64,000 bases of DNA from contig JARGFT010000005.1 in assembly GCA_029210645.1 (NCBI GenBank), forward strand, positions 62,001 to 126,000. Reading direction: 5' to 3'. The position numbers and the translations under genes are program-made. This document shows, piece by piece, positions 17,171-28,432 of the stretch. The notes under the pieces were generated by a model, which saw only the letters and a list, made by a program, of their open reading frames with translations, made no database searches and was not told where the DNA came from. How positions within the stretch are numbered: the first letter of the stretch is position 1; the number at the start of each line of letters is the position of its first letter. Source of the stretch: Anaerosomatales bacterium. Its GTDB lineage: Bacteria; Actinomycetota; Coriobacteriia; Anaerosomatales; SLCP01.

Positions 17171-18244
17171 GTGCTCGGCGAGATGCTTCCGGAGGTATCG
17201 ACCGTGCAGGCGGCCGCTGCGTCGGCGGCGATCGCGCTGGCGGTTGTCGTCGGCGGCCTGTTGCTGCACGCGATCGTGTACGCGCTTCTCGGACGCGTTG
17301 CCCGCGCGTCGGTGACTCCGTGGGCACAGCCGCTCCTCGATCGCTCGCGGGGGCCGGCGCGGTTGCTCGTCCCGCTACTACTGTTGAGTCTTGCGGTGCC
17401 CTCGCTCGACCTGCCGGAGCGAACGCTCGGCATGCTCGGCCATCTGACGACCCTGCTCTTCATCGCCGCAGTGGCCTATCTCCTCGTACGCCTGGTACGC
17501 GTGCTGCGCGATCTGCTGCTGGCACGCTACGACATGGCCGCGAGCGACAACCTCTCGGCGCGTCGCGTCTACACGCAGGTCCAGGTCCTCGAGAAGGTGC
17601 TCATCTCGGTCATCATCGTGGCGACGGCCTCGCTGATGCTCATGACCTTCGAGGGCGTTCGCCAGGTGGGCGTGAGCATTCTCGCCTCGGCGGGCGTGCT
17701 CGGTATCATCCTCGGCTTCGCGGCGCAGAAGACGATCGGGACGCTGTTCGCCGGAGTCCAGATCGCCATCACCCAGCCCATCCGTCTCGAGGACGTCGTG
17801 ATCGTCGAAGGGGAGTGGGGCGCGATCGAGGAGATCACGCTCACCTACGTAGTCGTGCGTATATGGGACCAGCGCCGACTCGTCTTGCCGATCACGTACT
17901 TCATCGAGACTCCGTTCGAGAACTGGACCCGAACCTCGGCCGAGGTCCTCGGCACTGTCTCGCTGTTCATGGATTACACGGTGCCGGTCGATGCCGTGCG
18001 AGCAGAGTTCGAACGCGTCGTGCACCACACCGATCTGTGGGACGGCCGGGCGGCGAGCGTGCAGGTCGTCAGCGCGAGCGCCGAAGCGCTCGAAGTCCGG
18101 CTGCTCGTGAGTGCGGCTGACGCGGGCAAGGCGTGGGACTTGCGGTGTCTCGTGCGCGAGCAGATGGTTGCGTTCATCCAGGAGCGCTATCCGGGTAGCC
18201 TGCCGCGCATCAGGGCGGAGGTACGGTCGGCTGCCGGAGCCTGA
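17171..18244 (+). CDS. MscS-family mechanosensitive ion channel
   Basis: The product of about 357 residues has four hydrophobic segments and the pore/beta-domain region. SILASAGVLGIILGFAAQKTIGTLFAGVQIAITQPIRLED is the pore-lining helix and the following conserved turn; VEGEWGAIEEITLTYVVVRIWDQRRLVLPITYF is the beta domain. It opens under membrane tension to release osmolytes. I chose the GTG at 17171, 8 bases after GGGAGG; GTG 17162 and ATG 17183 are alternatives. It follows the ABC operon by 25 bases and may be co-transcribed. Confidence 0.93.
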   Translation: MLGEMLPEVSTVQAAAASAAIALAVVVGGLLLHAIVYALLGRVARASVTPWAQPLLDRSRGPARLLVPLLLLSLAVPSLDLPERTLGMLGHLTTLLFIAAVAYLLVRLVRVLRDLLLARYDMAASDNLSARRVYTQVQVLEKVLISVIIVATASLMLMTFEGVRQVGVSILASAGVLGIILGFAAQKTIGTLFAGVQIAITQPIRLEDVVIVEGEWGAIEEITLTYVVVRIWDQRRLVLPITYFIETPFENWTRTSAEVLGTVSLFMDYTVPVDAVRAEFERVVHHTDLWDGRAASVQVVSASAEALEVRLLVSAADAGKAWDLRCLVREQMVAFIQERYPGSLPRIRAEVRSAAGA

Positions 18245-18311
18245 GCGCAGTCAGTGGCGTAGGGACACGATCGCGCTGGGAGTACTGCCGCTTTTCCGGC
18301 ACAGTGTCAGA

Positions 18312-18340
18312 GACCCCGCCCCTCGTGCTCGGGCGGGGTC
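18312..18340. terminator. Bidirectional terminator hairpin between convergent genes
   Basis: GACCCCGCCC and GGGCGGGGTC form a perfect 10-bp stem around a 9-base loop. It lies 68 bases after the mscS-type stop and 26 bases after the cytochrome gene's stop on the other strand, so it can serve both. Confidence 0.7.
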
Positions 18341-18365
18341 CCCATCGAGGCATCTCGGTACTGGT

Positions 18366-19613
18366 TCACTGGTCGGAAAGTGTCTTCATGAATGTGACGA
18401 TCGCCGCTTCTTCGGCTTCGGTCAGACCGAGGTCACCGAGCTCATCGCTGTTAACGGTGTCCGGTACCTCGGGCTCGGGCCACATCTCGACGTCTCGCGT
18501 GTTGTAGAAGTGGACGATCTCCTCGAGACTCTTGAAGAACCCGTTGTGCCCGTATGCCTTCACGAACTCCGGATACGGACGCTTGTCGACGTTGCGGAGC
18601 GTCGGGACCTTGTGCTTGCCCCACTCGGCTTCGTACACGTCGGCATCGAATCCAGCGGCCTGGAGGAAGCCACCCAGCCCGGAATCGATCCATTCGAACC
18701 CGTCAGGATTGAACTTCTTCTGCGTGTAGAACGGGTTCACAGGATTCTTCGGCAGGCCGAGGTTGTCGTACGTGAAGTCGGTGAAGAGCGGGTATCCGGC
18801 CGAGCCCTCATCGAGCGTGTGGCACAGGCCGCACATGCCCTTCTCTTCGTCGTTGAAGACGGCGAAGCCGAAGACCTCGTCCGCACTCAGGCCGTAGCCA
18901 TAGAAGCTCTCGTAGTTGCCCGTGTCAATCGAGGCGGGATCGAGTCCGCCACCTTTCGTTGCATCCCAAAACGCGTCGAACCTCGAATCGAAGGGGTTGA
19001 CGACACGCGAGCGTTCGTACGCCGCTATAGACCGGGCGATCCGCTCGTAAGAGCCGTAGACATCGGTCTGGTAGTCGAGCGATCCGGGACCCCAGACCTC
19101 CTCGAAAAGGAACCTGTACGGCGACAGCCAGACCCTGAGCACGACGAGCTTCATCGCGGGCATGTTCTGTTCGACCGGGTTGAGGAACGGCCCCATGGCC
19201 TGTTCTGCCAGGGGGTCTCCCAGCATCCAGCCGGTAGCGCGACCGTCCCAGAACATCCCGCCGACCCAGACCTCCTCGTCTGCGTCGTAGTAGAGAACAG
19301 GGCTGTCCCCGCCATATGCCGAGGTCGGCGGCTTGCGGTTACCGAAGCGGGTCTTGATGGCCCCCGGATACACCGAGCCCGCCGCATTGATCTCCTCATC
19401 AGGGCCGGTGTATCCGGCATCTGGATCGTGACAGGTCGCGCATGACTGCCCGTTCGGTGTCGACAGGGTGATGTCATCGAAGAGCAGGTCGCCGAGCATC
19501 TCCATGGGAGTGTCGTACTCCTCATCGGCGGCGAGTGCCCATGCGGGCAGGCTGAACAGCAGAGCCGTCGCAACCCCCACGAACACGAGCAACGCAACTC
19601 GTTGCAGTTTCAT
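18366..19613 (-). CDS. Secreted di-haem cytochrome c peroxidase/MauG-like protein
   Basis: The 415-residue protein has a signal peptide (LALLVFVGVATALLF-type core, cleavage near AWALAA at about 29) and two c-haem sites: CATCH at 58-62 and CGLCH at 261-265. DPLAEQAMGPFLNPVEQNM, WDGRA and KVPTLRNV are typical of the CCP/MauG family, which reduces hydrogen peroxide or oxidises other substrates in the periplasm or outside the membrane. The ATG at 19613 is preceded by AAAGGGGGG; the upstream in-frame ATG has no ribosome site. The gene is single, with no electron-donor gene next to it. Confidence 0.9.
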   Translation of the reverse strand: MKLQRVALLVFVGVATALLFSLPAWALAADEEYDTPMEMLGDLLFDDITLSTPNGQSCATCHDPDAGYTGPDEEINAAGSVYPGAIKTRFGNRKPPTSAYGGDSPVLYYDADEEVWVGGMFWDGRATGWMLGDPLAEQAMGPFLNPVEQNMPAMKLVVLRVWLSPYRFLFEEVWGPGSLDYQTDVYGSYERIARSIAAYERSRVVNPFDSRFDAFWDATKGGGLDPASIDTGNYESFYGYGLSADEVFGFAVFNDEEKGMCGLCHTLDEGSAGYPLFTDFTYDNLGLPKNPVNPFYTQKKFNPDGFEWIDSGLGGFLQAAGFDADVYEAEWGKHKVPTLRNVDKRPYPEFVKAYGHNGFFKSLEEIVHFYNTRDVEMWPEPEVPDTVNSDELGDLGLTEAEEAAIVTFMKTLSDQ

Positions 19614-19712
19614 CCGGATCCCCCCTTTCGCGGCGTACATCGCACGTCGCACCGCACATGAAAGATGCCCCGATGCAGCCTATCTACCCGGGCGCGCGCT
19701 GTTCCTGACCGG

Positions 19713-20639
19713 TCATGCGGAATCGCCCCGCTGTGCGATCCCCGCCGCAACCTCGAGCACGAGGAGCGCCGCGAGCCGTACGGTCCGTCCGTCGGCCGCG
19801 TCTGCCGTCGCATCGACCTCGGTGATGTCCAGCCCGCGGACGCGGGGGTCTCGTGCGAGGGCGCGTGCAAGCTGACGGAGTTCGTCGGCGGAGATGCCGC
19901 CGGGGGCCGAGGCCGGGCACGCCGGCGCGACCGAGCGGTTGCAGACATCGACGTCCAGGTCGACAAAGACCGGCCGCCCTCCCCGGCCGGCGACCGCGAG
20001 AGCCTGCTCTGCGATGTCAGCGGGGGAGCGGTGGCGCAGCTCGCTCCGGGAAATCACCGTGATGCCGTACTGCCGCGCACGGTCGGCATAGAACGCCGAG
20101 TTCACGAAGTCCGTGATGCCTATCTGCACGACGTGGGCGCCGGGAACTCCCGCCTCGATGAGTCGCCGGACGGGCGATCCGTTGTTAGCGCCGTCGCGCA
20201 GGTCGTGGTGCGCATCGACCGTGATGAGTCCCCACTCCCCGAGTGCATCGCCGGCCATGCCGAGCATCAGGGAGTAGGTGATCGAGTTGTCCCCGCCGAT
20301 GCCGAGGAGCACCGGGAAGCTGCGAGAGGCATCCGCCGCAGCCAGCGAGACGCGGGCCTCTCCGCCGTCGCCGTCGGGATCGTCCACGTCGCCGAGGTCG
20401 ACTGCGCTGAGCGCGCCGAGATCGAGGTCCGCGTCCCACGAGAAGGGCGAGTAGCGCCTGAGCGCCTCTCGCACCGCCGCCGGCGTCGTGTGGGCGTTCG
20501 ACGGAGAGAGCGAGGTAGCGTGGGCCGGTATGCCGAGAACTCCGAGGTCCCCCCCGGCGGGTGCTGTGGCGGGGGGGACCTCCAGCCACTCGGACGCCCT
20601 CGGCCAGTGCGGATTGTGCGGGAGGCGCGAGCCGGTCAT
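19713..20639 (-). CDS. hutG: Arginase-family ureohydrolase, probable formimidoylglutamase
   Basis: The 308-residue protein has the ureohydrolase metal motifs VDAHHD (141-146) and VDLDVD (226-231). The usual first motif GGDHS reads GGDNS at 115-119, so the first manganese-ligand histidine is replaced by asparagine. Its position, divergent from hutH-hutU-hutI, suggests it hydrolyses N-formimidoylglutamate to glutamate and formamide, the last step of histidine degradation. I chose the ATG at 20639, about 5 bases after GAGGTGAG. An agmatinase or another amidinohydrolase is possible on sequence alone. Confidence 0.75.
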   Translation of the reverse strand: MTGSRLPHNPHWPRASEWLEVPPATAPAGGDLGVLGIPAHATSLSPSNAHTTPAAVREALRRYSPFSWDADLDLGALSAVDLGDVDDPDGDGGEARVSLAAADASRSFPVLLGIGGDNSITYSLMLGMAGDALGEWGLITVDAHHDLRDGANNGSPVRRLIEAGVPGAHVVQIGITDFVNSAFYADRARQYGITVISRSELRHRSPADIAEQALAVAGRGGRPVFVDLDVDVCNRSVAPACPASAPGGISADELRQLARALARDPRVRGLDITEVDATADAADGRTVRLAALLVLEVAAGIAQRGDSA

Positions 20640-20788
20640 GATGCTCACCTCATCAGCGGGGGCGAGAGCGGGTGCCATCGCCGTGAATAGGGCAGATACT
20701 CTGCGTCGGGCGTGCACGCTCCCGGTTTCGGAGCGAACAGGCCCGCACAGAGAGTGTTCCACACTTCGGCGACGATGAGAGGGACCGG

Positions 20789-22333
20789 ATGAACGACAAG
20801 CCGCGAGTAGTCCTGCACACGGGTCCGCCCACGGCGGGTGACGTGCTCGCCGTGGCGCGCAACGGAGCAACGGTCGAGATCTCCGCGGCAGCTGCCGCGG
20901 CCGTCGAGGAGTCCCGCGCTCACGTCGAGCGTCTGGCGCGCTCGGGCGAGCCCGTCTACGGCATCAGCACCGGGTTCGGTGCGCTTGCCACGAAGTACAT
21001 CGAACCAGCGAAGCGCCGCGAGCTCCAGCGTGCCCTCATACGGTCTCATGCAGCGGGGGCGGGCTCCCTCGTCGAGACCGAGGTCGTGCGCGCAATGATG
21101 TTCTTGCGGCTGTCCACCCTGTGCACCGGCCGCACCGGCGTGCGTCTCGGGACCGCACGGGCGTACGCTGCGCTACTCACTGCAGGCATCACGCCGTGCG
21201 TGCCCGAATACGGGTCGCTCGGGTGCTCGGGCGACCTCGCTCCGCTGGCCCACTGCGCGCTTGCACTCATGGGCCAGGGCGAGGTGACCGACGCCTCGGG
21301 AATGCGTATGCCCGCTGCCGAGGCGCTCGCAGCCGCAGGCTTCGTCCCGGTCGAGCTGGAGGAGAAGGAGGGCCTTGCGCTCATCAACGGGACCGACGGC
21401 ATGCTCGGGATGCTCGTCATGGCTGTCGCGGACCTGCGCTCTCTCGTGAAGGTGGCCGACATCGGCGCCGCCATGACCGTCGAGGCGCTGCTCGGTACGG
21501 ACCGTGTCTACTCGGCCGACCTGCAGGAGCTCAGGCCGCAGCCCGGCCAGGCGGTCTCCGCGCGAAACCTCATGCGGATGCTGGAGGGCTCGCCGATCAT
21601 CGCCTCGCACCGCACCGGGGACCCGCGCGTTCAGGACGCGTACTCGTTGCGGTGCGCGCCCCAGGTTGCGGGCGCGGTCCGCGACACGCTCGCCCATGCC
21701 GAGGCGGTCGCGTTGCGCGAGATGGCTTCGGCCATCGACAACCCGGTCGTGCTGCCCGACGGGCGGATCGAGAGCAACGGCAACTTCCACGGGGCGCCCG
21801 TGGCCTACGTGCTCGACTTTCTCGCAATCCCGCTGGCCGATCTGGCGTCGATGAGCGAGCGCCGCACCGATCGCATGCTCGACCCGTCTCGCTCGGGAGG
21901 TCTGCCTCCGTTCCTCGCCGAGGACCCCGGTGTGGACTCCGGGCACATGATCGCCCAGTACACGCAGGCATCCGTGGTGACCGAGCTCAAGCGTCTTGCC
22001 TCACCGGCAAGCGTGGATTCCATCCCCTCCTCGGCGATGCAGGAGGACCACGTCTCGATGGGGTGGAGTGCGGCGCGCAAGCTTCGCCGGGGAATCGAGG
22101 GCCTCTCGCTGGTGCTCGCGATCGAGGTGCTCGTTGCAGCGCGTGCACTCGAGCTGCGCAGGCCGCTCGAAGCCGGTGCCGGGACCGCAGCTGCACAGCG
22201 GTGTCTGGGCGACCGACTGGCCGGGCTCGACCCGGACCGCGAGCTTTCCGTCGACATCGAGGTGGCGCACGAGCTGGTACGCGAAGGAGGGCTCGTTGCC
22301 GCTGTCGAGGAGGCCATCGGCTCGCTCGAGTGA
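20789..22333 (+). CDS. hutH: Histidine ammonia-lyase
   Basis: This 514-residue enzyme converts histidine to urocanate and ammonia, the first step of the hut pathway. [10 protein letters not shown] at about 53-62 carries the catalytic tyrosine region. [14 protein letters not shown] holds the MIO-forming triad, here Cys-Ser-Gly, not the more common Ala-Ser-Gly. [19 protein letters not shown] and [13 protein letters not shown] are family signatures. Length is standard. It begins the hutHUI operon, with the hutU reading frame starting 38 bases after its stop. Confidence 0.97.
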   Translation: MNDKPRVVLHTGPPTAGDVLAVARNGATVEISAAAAAAVEESRAHVERLARSGEPVYGISTGFGALATKYIEPAKRRELQRALIRSHAAGAGSLVETEVVRAMMFLRLSTLCTGRTGVRLGTARAYAALLTAGITPCVPEYGSLGCSGDLAPLAHCALALMGQGEVTDASGMRMPAAEALAAAGFVPVELEEKEGLALINGTDGMLGMLVMAVADLRSLVKVADIGAAMTVEALLGTDRVYSADLQELRPQPGQAVSARNLMRMLEGSPIIASHRTGDPRVQDAYSLRCAPQVAGAVRDTLAHAEAVALREMASAIDNPVVLPDGRIESNGNFHGAPVAYVLDFLAIPLADLASMSERRTDRMLDPSRSGGLPPFLAEDPGVDSGHMIAQYTQASVVTELKRLASPASVDSIPSSAMQEDHVSMGWSAARKLRRGIEGLSLVLAIEVLVAARALELRRPLEAGAGTAAAQRCLGDRLAGLDPDRELSVDIEVAHELVREGGLVAAVEEAIGSLE

Positions 22334-22371
22334 GTACGAACGGGACGGCAGTTGAGAGGGAGGAGCCCTTC

Positions 22372-24032
<1,661 letters not shown>

Positions 24033-24036
<4 letters not shown>

Positions 24037-25205
24037 CGACGACACTCATCACCGGCATCGGCGAGCTGATCACGAACGACCGCGCACGGGGCGACGGCAC
24101 CGCGCTCGGGATCGTGCGCGACGCGGCGCTCGTCATCGAGGGCGAGCGGGTGGCCTGGGTCGGCGCTGCTGCAGACGCTCCCGCAGCCGACGCGAGCGTG
24201 GATGTCGCGGGCCGTGCGGTCGTGCCGGGCTTCGTCGACAGCCACACGCACCTGGTCTTCGCCGGCGAACGCTCGGCCGAGTTTGCCGCACGCATGGCGG
24301 GTGAGCCCTACACGGGTGGCGGGATCATGACGACGGTCGCAGCGACCCGGGCCGCGACTCGCGACGAGCTGCACGCGAACACTCGGGTTCTGGCGGACGA
24401 GATGCTCTCGCTGGGCACCACCACCGTCGAGATCAAGAGCGGCTACGGGCTGACCGTCGCCGACGAGGTGAAGCTGCTCGAGGTTGCACGCGGGTTCACC
24501 GAGGAGACCACCTTCCTCGGCGCGCACGTGGTGCCGGCCGAGTACGCGCACGAGCGGGCGGCGTACGTGGCCCTCGTGTGCGGAGAGATGCTGAAGGCGT
24601 GTGCACCTCTGGCACGCTGGATCGACGTCTTCTGCGACACCGGCGCCTTTGACGAGGAGGAGACCCGGGCCGTGCTGGCGGCAGGGGTCTCGGCGGGTCT
24701 GCTGCCGCGGCTGCACGGCAACCAGCTCGAGCACGGGCCCGGCGTGCAGCTTGCGGCCGAGTTCGGCGCGGCGAGCGTGGATCACTGCACGCATCTGACC
24801 GACGACGACATCGGCGCGCTACGAGATTCGGGCGTGGTGGCTACGCTGCTCCCCGGGGCGGACTTCTCGACACGCTCGCTATACTCCGACGCCCGTGCCT
24901 TGCTCGACGCCGGTGTCACCGTTGCGCTCGCAAGTGACTGCAACCCGGGCAGTTCGTATGTGACCTCGATGCCGTTCTGCATCGCACTCGCCGTCCGCGA
25001 GATGCGAATGACGCCCGCCGAGGCGCTGTACGCCGCGACCGCGGGGGGAGCTGCTGCCCTTCGCCGAAGCGACGTCGGGCACGTGGCGCCGGGCGCCGCG
25101 GCCGATCTCGTGGTACTCGACGCTCCGAACCATGTGCATCTGGCGTACCGGCCGGCCGGCAGGGTGGTCGCTCAGGTGTGGAAGCAGGGAATCCGGATTC
25201 TGTAG
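24033..25205 (+). CDS. hutI: Imidazolonepropionase
   Basis: The 390-residue amidohydrolase opens the imidazolone ring to give N-formimidoylglutamate. [12 protein letters not shown] holds the two metal histidines, [13 protein letters not shown] follows, [10 protein letters not shown] and [10 protein letters not shown] provide further ligands, and [14 protein letters not shown] is the conserved aspartate region. It starts with GTG overlapping the hutU stop by four bases and is the last gene of hutHUI. Together with the divergent hutG-type gene the window holds a complete four-step route. Confidence 0.96.
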
Positions 25206-25230
25206 CCGGCTTCCCGAGCGCTTGTCTGCG

Positions 25231-25638
25231 CTACTTCACGCTCACCGATACCTCGAACGTCTCGATCGGATCGACTTCGGGCTCGAACGAGCGCCAGTAC
25301 TTGAGCCTGAGCGTTCCTTCGCCGGTAGAGACCACCTCGAAGCTCCAGACCTCGGAGCCTCCGGCGCCGATCGCGTCGGACTCCGCGGTGAACTCGGGCT
25401 CCCCGGCCTGTTCGAGCTGCATCGGCAGGTCCCCTTCGATCGCCCACTGGTATCCGGTGGTCGGGTTGGCCTCGAGGGTGATGCGGAGCTGCTGGCCGAC
25501 GTCCATCTCGAGTATCGATCCATTGTCCGCCTGTGTGGCCTCGATACCATGCGAAGACCCCTCCGAGCAGGCTGTTGCGAGGCCGATCATCGCGAGCACG
25601 ACCGAAACGACGAGAAGCACTGCACGTGCGCGCTTCAT
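25231..25638 (-). CDS. Chagasin-like (I42) cysteine protease inhibitor, lipoprotein
   Basis: The 135-residue protein has a lipoprotein signal ending LATAC (Cys at about 24). The mature part shows the three chagasin loops: NPTTGYQW (L4), GAGGSEVWSFE (L2 region) and LKYWRSFEP (L6). Family members block papain-like cysteine peptidases by inserting these loops into the active site. A surface-bound inhibitor fits a cell that secretes several peptidases, or one that meets foreign ones. It is convergent with hutI, 25 bases apart. Confidence 0.88.
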   Translation of the reverse strand: MKRARAVLLVVSVVLAMIGLATACSEGSSHGIEATQADNGSILEMDVGQQLRITLEANPTTGYQWAIEGDLPMQLEQAGEPEFTAESDAIGAGGSEVWSFEVVSTGEGTLRLKYWRSFEPEVDPIETFEVSVSVK

Positions 25639-25802
25639 CCGCTATCGCCTTCCTTCAAGCTGCGATCGTTCGACACCGGTGACCGAGTCCCACCGGCTGA
25701 CCGGATCCCGCCGCTGACGGTCCGGTATCTCCGCCGATGCTAGACTCTAAGACGACAGCGAGAGTGCCCGAGTTCTCTGTCGGGAACCACGAGAGGACGA
25801 AT

Positions 25803-26510
25803 GTGACGCCTGCAGCGCCCGAGAGTTCGAAGCCGTCGGCGGCTCTGTCGGAGCGCGCGACCTGGATCATCATCGCCGTCTCCTTTGTTGTCATCGTTGG
25901 CCTCGTCGGACTGGTCGTCTGGGCTATCACATCATCCGGCGGGGGCTCCTCCGCTCCGCGTCCGGGCTTCGAGCGCTACGAGGCTGCGTGGGAATCCGCG
26001 ATGGCCAAGGCGAGCGTGGACGCCACGTTCCCGGCGGGTCCGGTCGACGTCACTGCCCTACGGGTCACCGGCAGCCAGCCTCTCGAGGCGACCTTTACCG
26101 GCGAGGAGATGGCCGCACTGCTCAGCGTCTATCGCTATCGGGCCACGGTGGCTGGTCAGAGCTTTGCGCTCCGGGACGTCAGTGTCGAGTTTCCCGAGCC
26201 AGGCGTGACCGATCTGAGATTGACCCTCGATACCGGCGGCTCGAGCTACAAGGCCCGTGCCGAGGCACCACTATCCTACGAGCGCGGCTCGATCACCAGT
26301 CCGGGTCTGACGTCACTTCGGGTCGAGGGCTTCTCGGTCGGAGGGTCCCGGCGCCAGCAGGCGGGCGACGGGATTCTCGACTATCTCAACGAGTTCCTCG
26401 CTGCGACTCCGGGCCTCACCGTGGATGAGGCGCGCATCACCTCAGACGGACTGGAGGTCAGAGGAACGGTCCCCGAGAGCATCGAGCACCCGGAGCCGAA
26501 CGATTCGTAG
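25803..26510 (+). CDS. Single-pass membrane protein with an exported domain, unknown function
   Basis: The product of about 235 residues has a short N-terminal tail, one transmembrane segment (WIIIAVSFVVIVGLVGLVVWAI, about 23-44) and a 180-residue extracytoplasmic beta-rich domain without cysteines. A serine/glycine linker follows the membrane segment. The GTG at 25803 sits about 6 bases after GAGAGGA; the ATG at 25737 lies in likely promoter DNA (TAGACT nearby). I do not recognise the family; the pattern recalls LysM-less anchored sensor or DUF-type lipid-binding domains, but nothing specific. Confidence 0.7.
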   Translation: MTPAAPESSKPSAALSERATWIIIAVSFVVIVGLVGLVVWAITSSGGGSSAPRPGFERYEAAWESAMAKASVDATFPAGPVDVTALRVTGSQPLEATFTGEEMAALLSVYRYRATVAGQSFALRDVSVEFPEPGVTDLRLTLDTGGSSYKARAEAPLSYERGSITSPGLTSLRVEGFSVGGSRRQQAGDGILDYLNEFLAATPGLTVDEARITSDGLEVRGTVPESIEHPEPNDS

Positions 26511-26557
26511 CGCTGCGAACCCGGGTGCGGTCTTCGTCTCCACGCCACTTTGCCGCG

Positions 26558-27256
26558 CTACGGCTTGTAGAACCATCCGTCGATGCCTGTGATCACCTGG
26601 CCGCCGGAGGAGAGCGTGAGTGTGGTCGCCTGATCGAAGGTGGTCACGTACTCCCACCACTGGCTGCCGGTGTGCACGGTGAAGAAGCGTATTCGGTAGT
26701 TGCCGAGTGCCAGCGGCCCGCTCGAGTACGTGCCGTCCACCCCGGAGTACAGCGACACGGTCGGACTGCCCCAGCCGGGGCTGGTGGCGGGCCAGGTCCC
26801 GTCATCGTTCTGCTTGTAGAGCCAGATGTATGCGTTGGCAACGGGTGTCCTCGCCGTGCCCGACACCACCACACCGCTGATCTCGCCCGTCAGCAGAGCG
26901 GTGAACGATGATGGGAGCGTCACTTCGATCGTGTACGATCCGCCGCGTGCCATCACGAGTGTCCGGCTCTCGGGGTCGGTCCCAGGCGCGCTGAAGTCGA
27001 AGCGGTAGGTGTTGGGCTTGCCGGCGAAACCCCACTCACCGCCGGCACCCGATGACACTGTTGTGAGCAGTCTGAAGGTGCTGCCTTTGAGCTCGTTCAC
27101 GACGATGGTGGCACCGGCGATCGGAAGTCCGTTGTCATCGGTGACAGTGCCCGAGACGGACGACTGCGGCGGCGCGGCAAGGGCGGTGACCGGGGACAAG
27201 ACGAGCACCACCGCCAGGAGCCCCAGGGTGATCCGGGTGATTCGCGTACAACACAT
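26558..27256 (-). CDS. Secreted protein with carboxypeptidase-regulatory-like (CarbopepD_reg) repeats
   Basis: The 232-residue protein has a signal peptide (LGLLAVVLVLSPVTALAAPP, cleavage after ALA at about 27). Its mature part contains two prealbumin-like beta units. The first starts VSGTVTDDNGLPIAGATIVV. The second starts ISGVVVSGTARTPVANAYIWLY and reads on through GTYSSGPLALGNYRIRFF. Such domains mediate adhesion or stabilise partner enzymes. No catalytic residues are evident. GGGAGGGG stands 7 bases before the ATG. Confidence 0.78.
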   Translation of the reverse strand: MCCTRITRITLGLLAVVLVLSPVTALAAPPQSSVSGTVTDDNGLPIAGATIVVNELKGSTFRLLTTVSSGAGGEWGFAGKPNTYRFDFSAPGTDPESRTLVMARGGSYTIEVTLPSSFTALLTGEISGVVVSGTARTPVANAYIWLYKQNDDGTWPATSPGWGSPTVSLYSGVDGTYSSGPLALGNYRIRFFTVHTGSQWWEYVTTFDQATTLTLSSGGQVITGIDGWFYKP

Positions 27257-27395
27257 GACACAACCCCTCCCTCGTTCGATCGTGAGGTCGGGCTTGAGAT
27301 GCGACGGCCTCGCGATATGTCGCCTTCGCGCTCTATCTACCCTCGCCGGGCCGAGTCAGACTGCCGTTCGGCCGACGCGCATATCGTGTTTCCTA

Positions 27396-27423
27396 TTGAC
27401 CTTGTGAGCTGGCAGGGTATACC
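27396..27423 (+). promoter_or_regulatory. Probable sigma-70-type promoter for carbamate kinase
   Basis: TTGACC at 27396-27401 and TATACC at 27418-27423 are separated by 16 bases. The carbamate kinase ATG follows 50 bases later. This is one of the best promoter matches in the window. Confidence 0.6.
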
Positions 27424-27472
27424 AGACCTGTGAGCATCTCCGCGCGTTCCTACTCATTCCCGAGGAGTCTTG

Positions 27473-28393
27473 ATGCACAAGCAGACCATAGTGGTGGCGC
27501 TGGGCGGGAACGCGTTGCTCAAACGGTCGGAGCCGATGACCGCCGAGACGCAGCGTAAGAACGTCCGGATCGCCGCCCGTGCACTCGCTCCGATCGCGAT
27601 GGAGCACAACCTGGTGCTCGCGCACGGCAACGGCCCGCAGGTCGGCTTGCTGGCGCTCCAGGCAGCGGCATACACGGAGGTCGAGCCGTATCCGCTCGAC
27701 GTCCTCGGAGCACAGACCGAGGGAATGATCGGCTACATGATCGAGCAGGAGCTCGGCAACCTGCTCCCCTTCGAGAAGCCACTCGCGACGGTTCTCACCA
27801 TGGTCGAGGTCGACCCGGCCGACCCGGCGTTTGAGGACCCGACGAAGTTCGTGGGGCCCACCTACTCGAAACGCGACGCCGACCGGCTTCACAAGGCGAA
27901 GGGCTGGGTCTTCAAGAAGGACGGAGCGCACTGGCGTCGTGTCGTCGCCTCGCCCGAGCCGAAGCGCATCTTCGAGCTCAATCCCATCCGGTGGCTCATC
28001 GAGAAGGGGACGGTTGTAGTCTGTGCGGGCGGTGGCGGGATCCCGACGGCGTACCTCCCGGATGGCACCAGGACGCTCGTGGGTGCCGAGGCTGTCATCG
28101 ACAAGGACTTCGCGACCGCTCTCCTCGCGCGCGAACTCGGCGCCGATCTCTTCGTGATGGCGACCGATGCCGACGGCGTGTACCTGGAGTGGGGCAAGCT
28201 CACCCAGCAACTCCTCGAGCGAGTGACCGCGGACGAGATCGAATCCTACGATTTCCCCGCGGGCTCGATGGGGCCCAAGGTCGAAGCGGCCGTGCGCTTC
28301 GTCCGGGCGACAGGGAAGCGTGCGGCGATCGGCAACCTTGACGACATCGAGCGTATCGTTGCGGGCGAGGCGGGTACGAGCGTCGTCCCCTGA
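27473..28393 (+). CDS. arcC: Carbamate kinase
   Basis: The 306-residue enzyme transfers phosphate from carbamoyl phosphate to ADP, making ATP in arginine or citrulline fermentation. [10 protein letters not shown] near the N-terminus, [20 protein letters not shown] and [30 protein letters not shown] are signatures of the amino-acid kinase fold and of Arc[15 protein letters not shown] lies near the end. GAGGAG is 5 bases before the ATG. Arginine deiminase is encoded 31 kb away; arcB is not in the window. Confidence 0.95.
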   Translation: MHKQTIVVALGGNALLKRSEPMTAETQRKNVRIAARALAPIAMEHNLVLAHGNGPQVGLLALQAAAYTEVEPYPLDVLGAQTEGMIGYMIEQELGNLLPFEKPLATVLTMVEVDPADPAFEDPTKFVGPTYSKRDADRLHKAKGWVFKKDGAHWRRVVASPEPKRIFELNPIRWLIEKGTVVVCAGGGGIPTAYLPDGTRTLVGAEAVIDKDFATALLARELGADLFVMATDADGVYLEWGKLTQQLLERVTADEIESYDFPAGSMGPKVEAAVRFVRATGKRAAIGNLDDIERIVAGEAGTSVVP

Positions 28394-28432
28394 CCCGCCG
28401 GGAGCCGCGCGTCGTGCGAGAGGTGAGGTGCC

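Noticed and set aside
22330-22371. Longer hutU with GTG start at 22330
   Set aside because: The extra 14 residues are not typical of urocanase, and the GGGAGGAG site fits the ATG at 22372.
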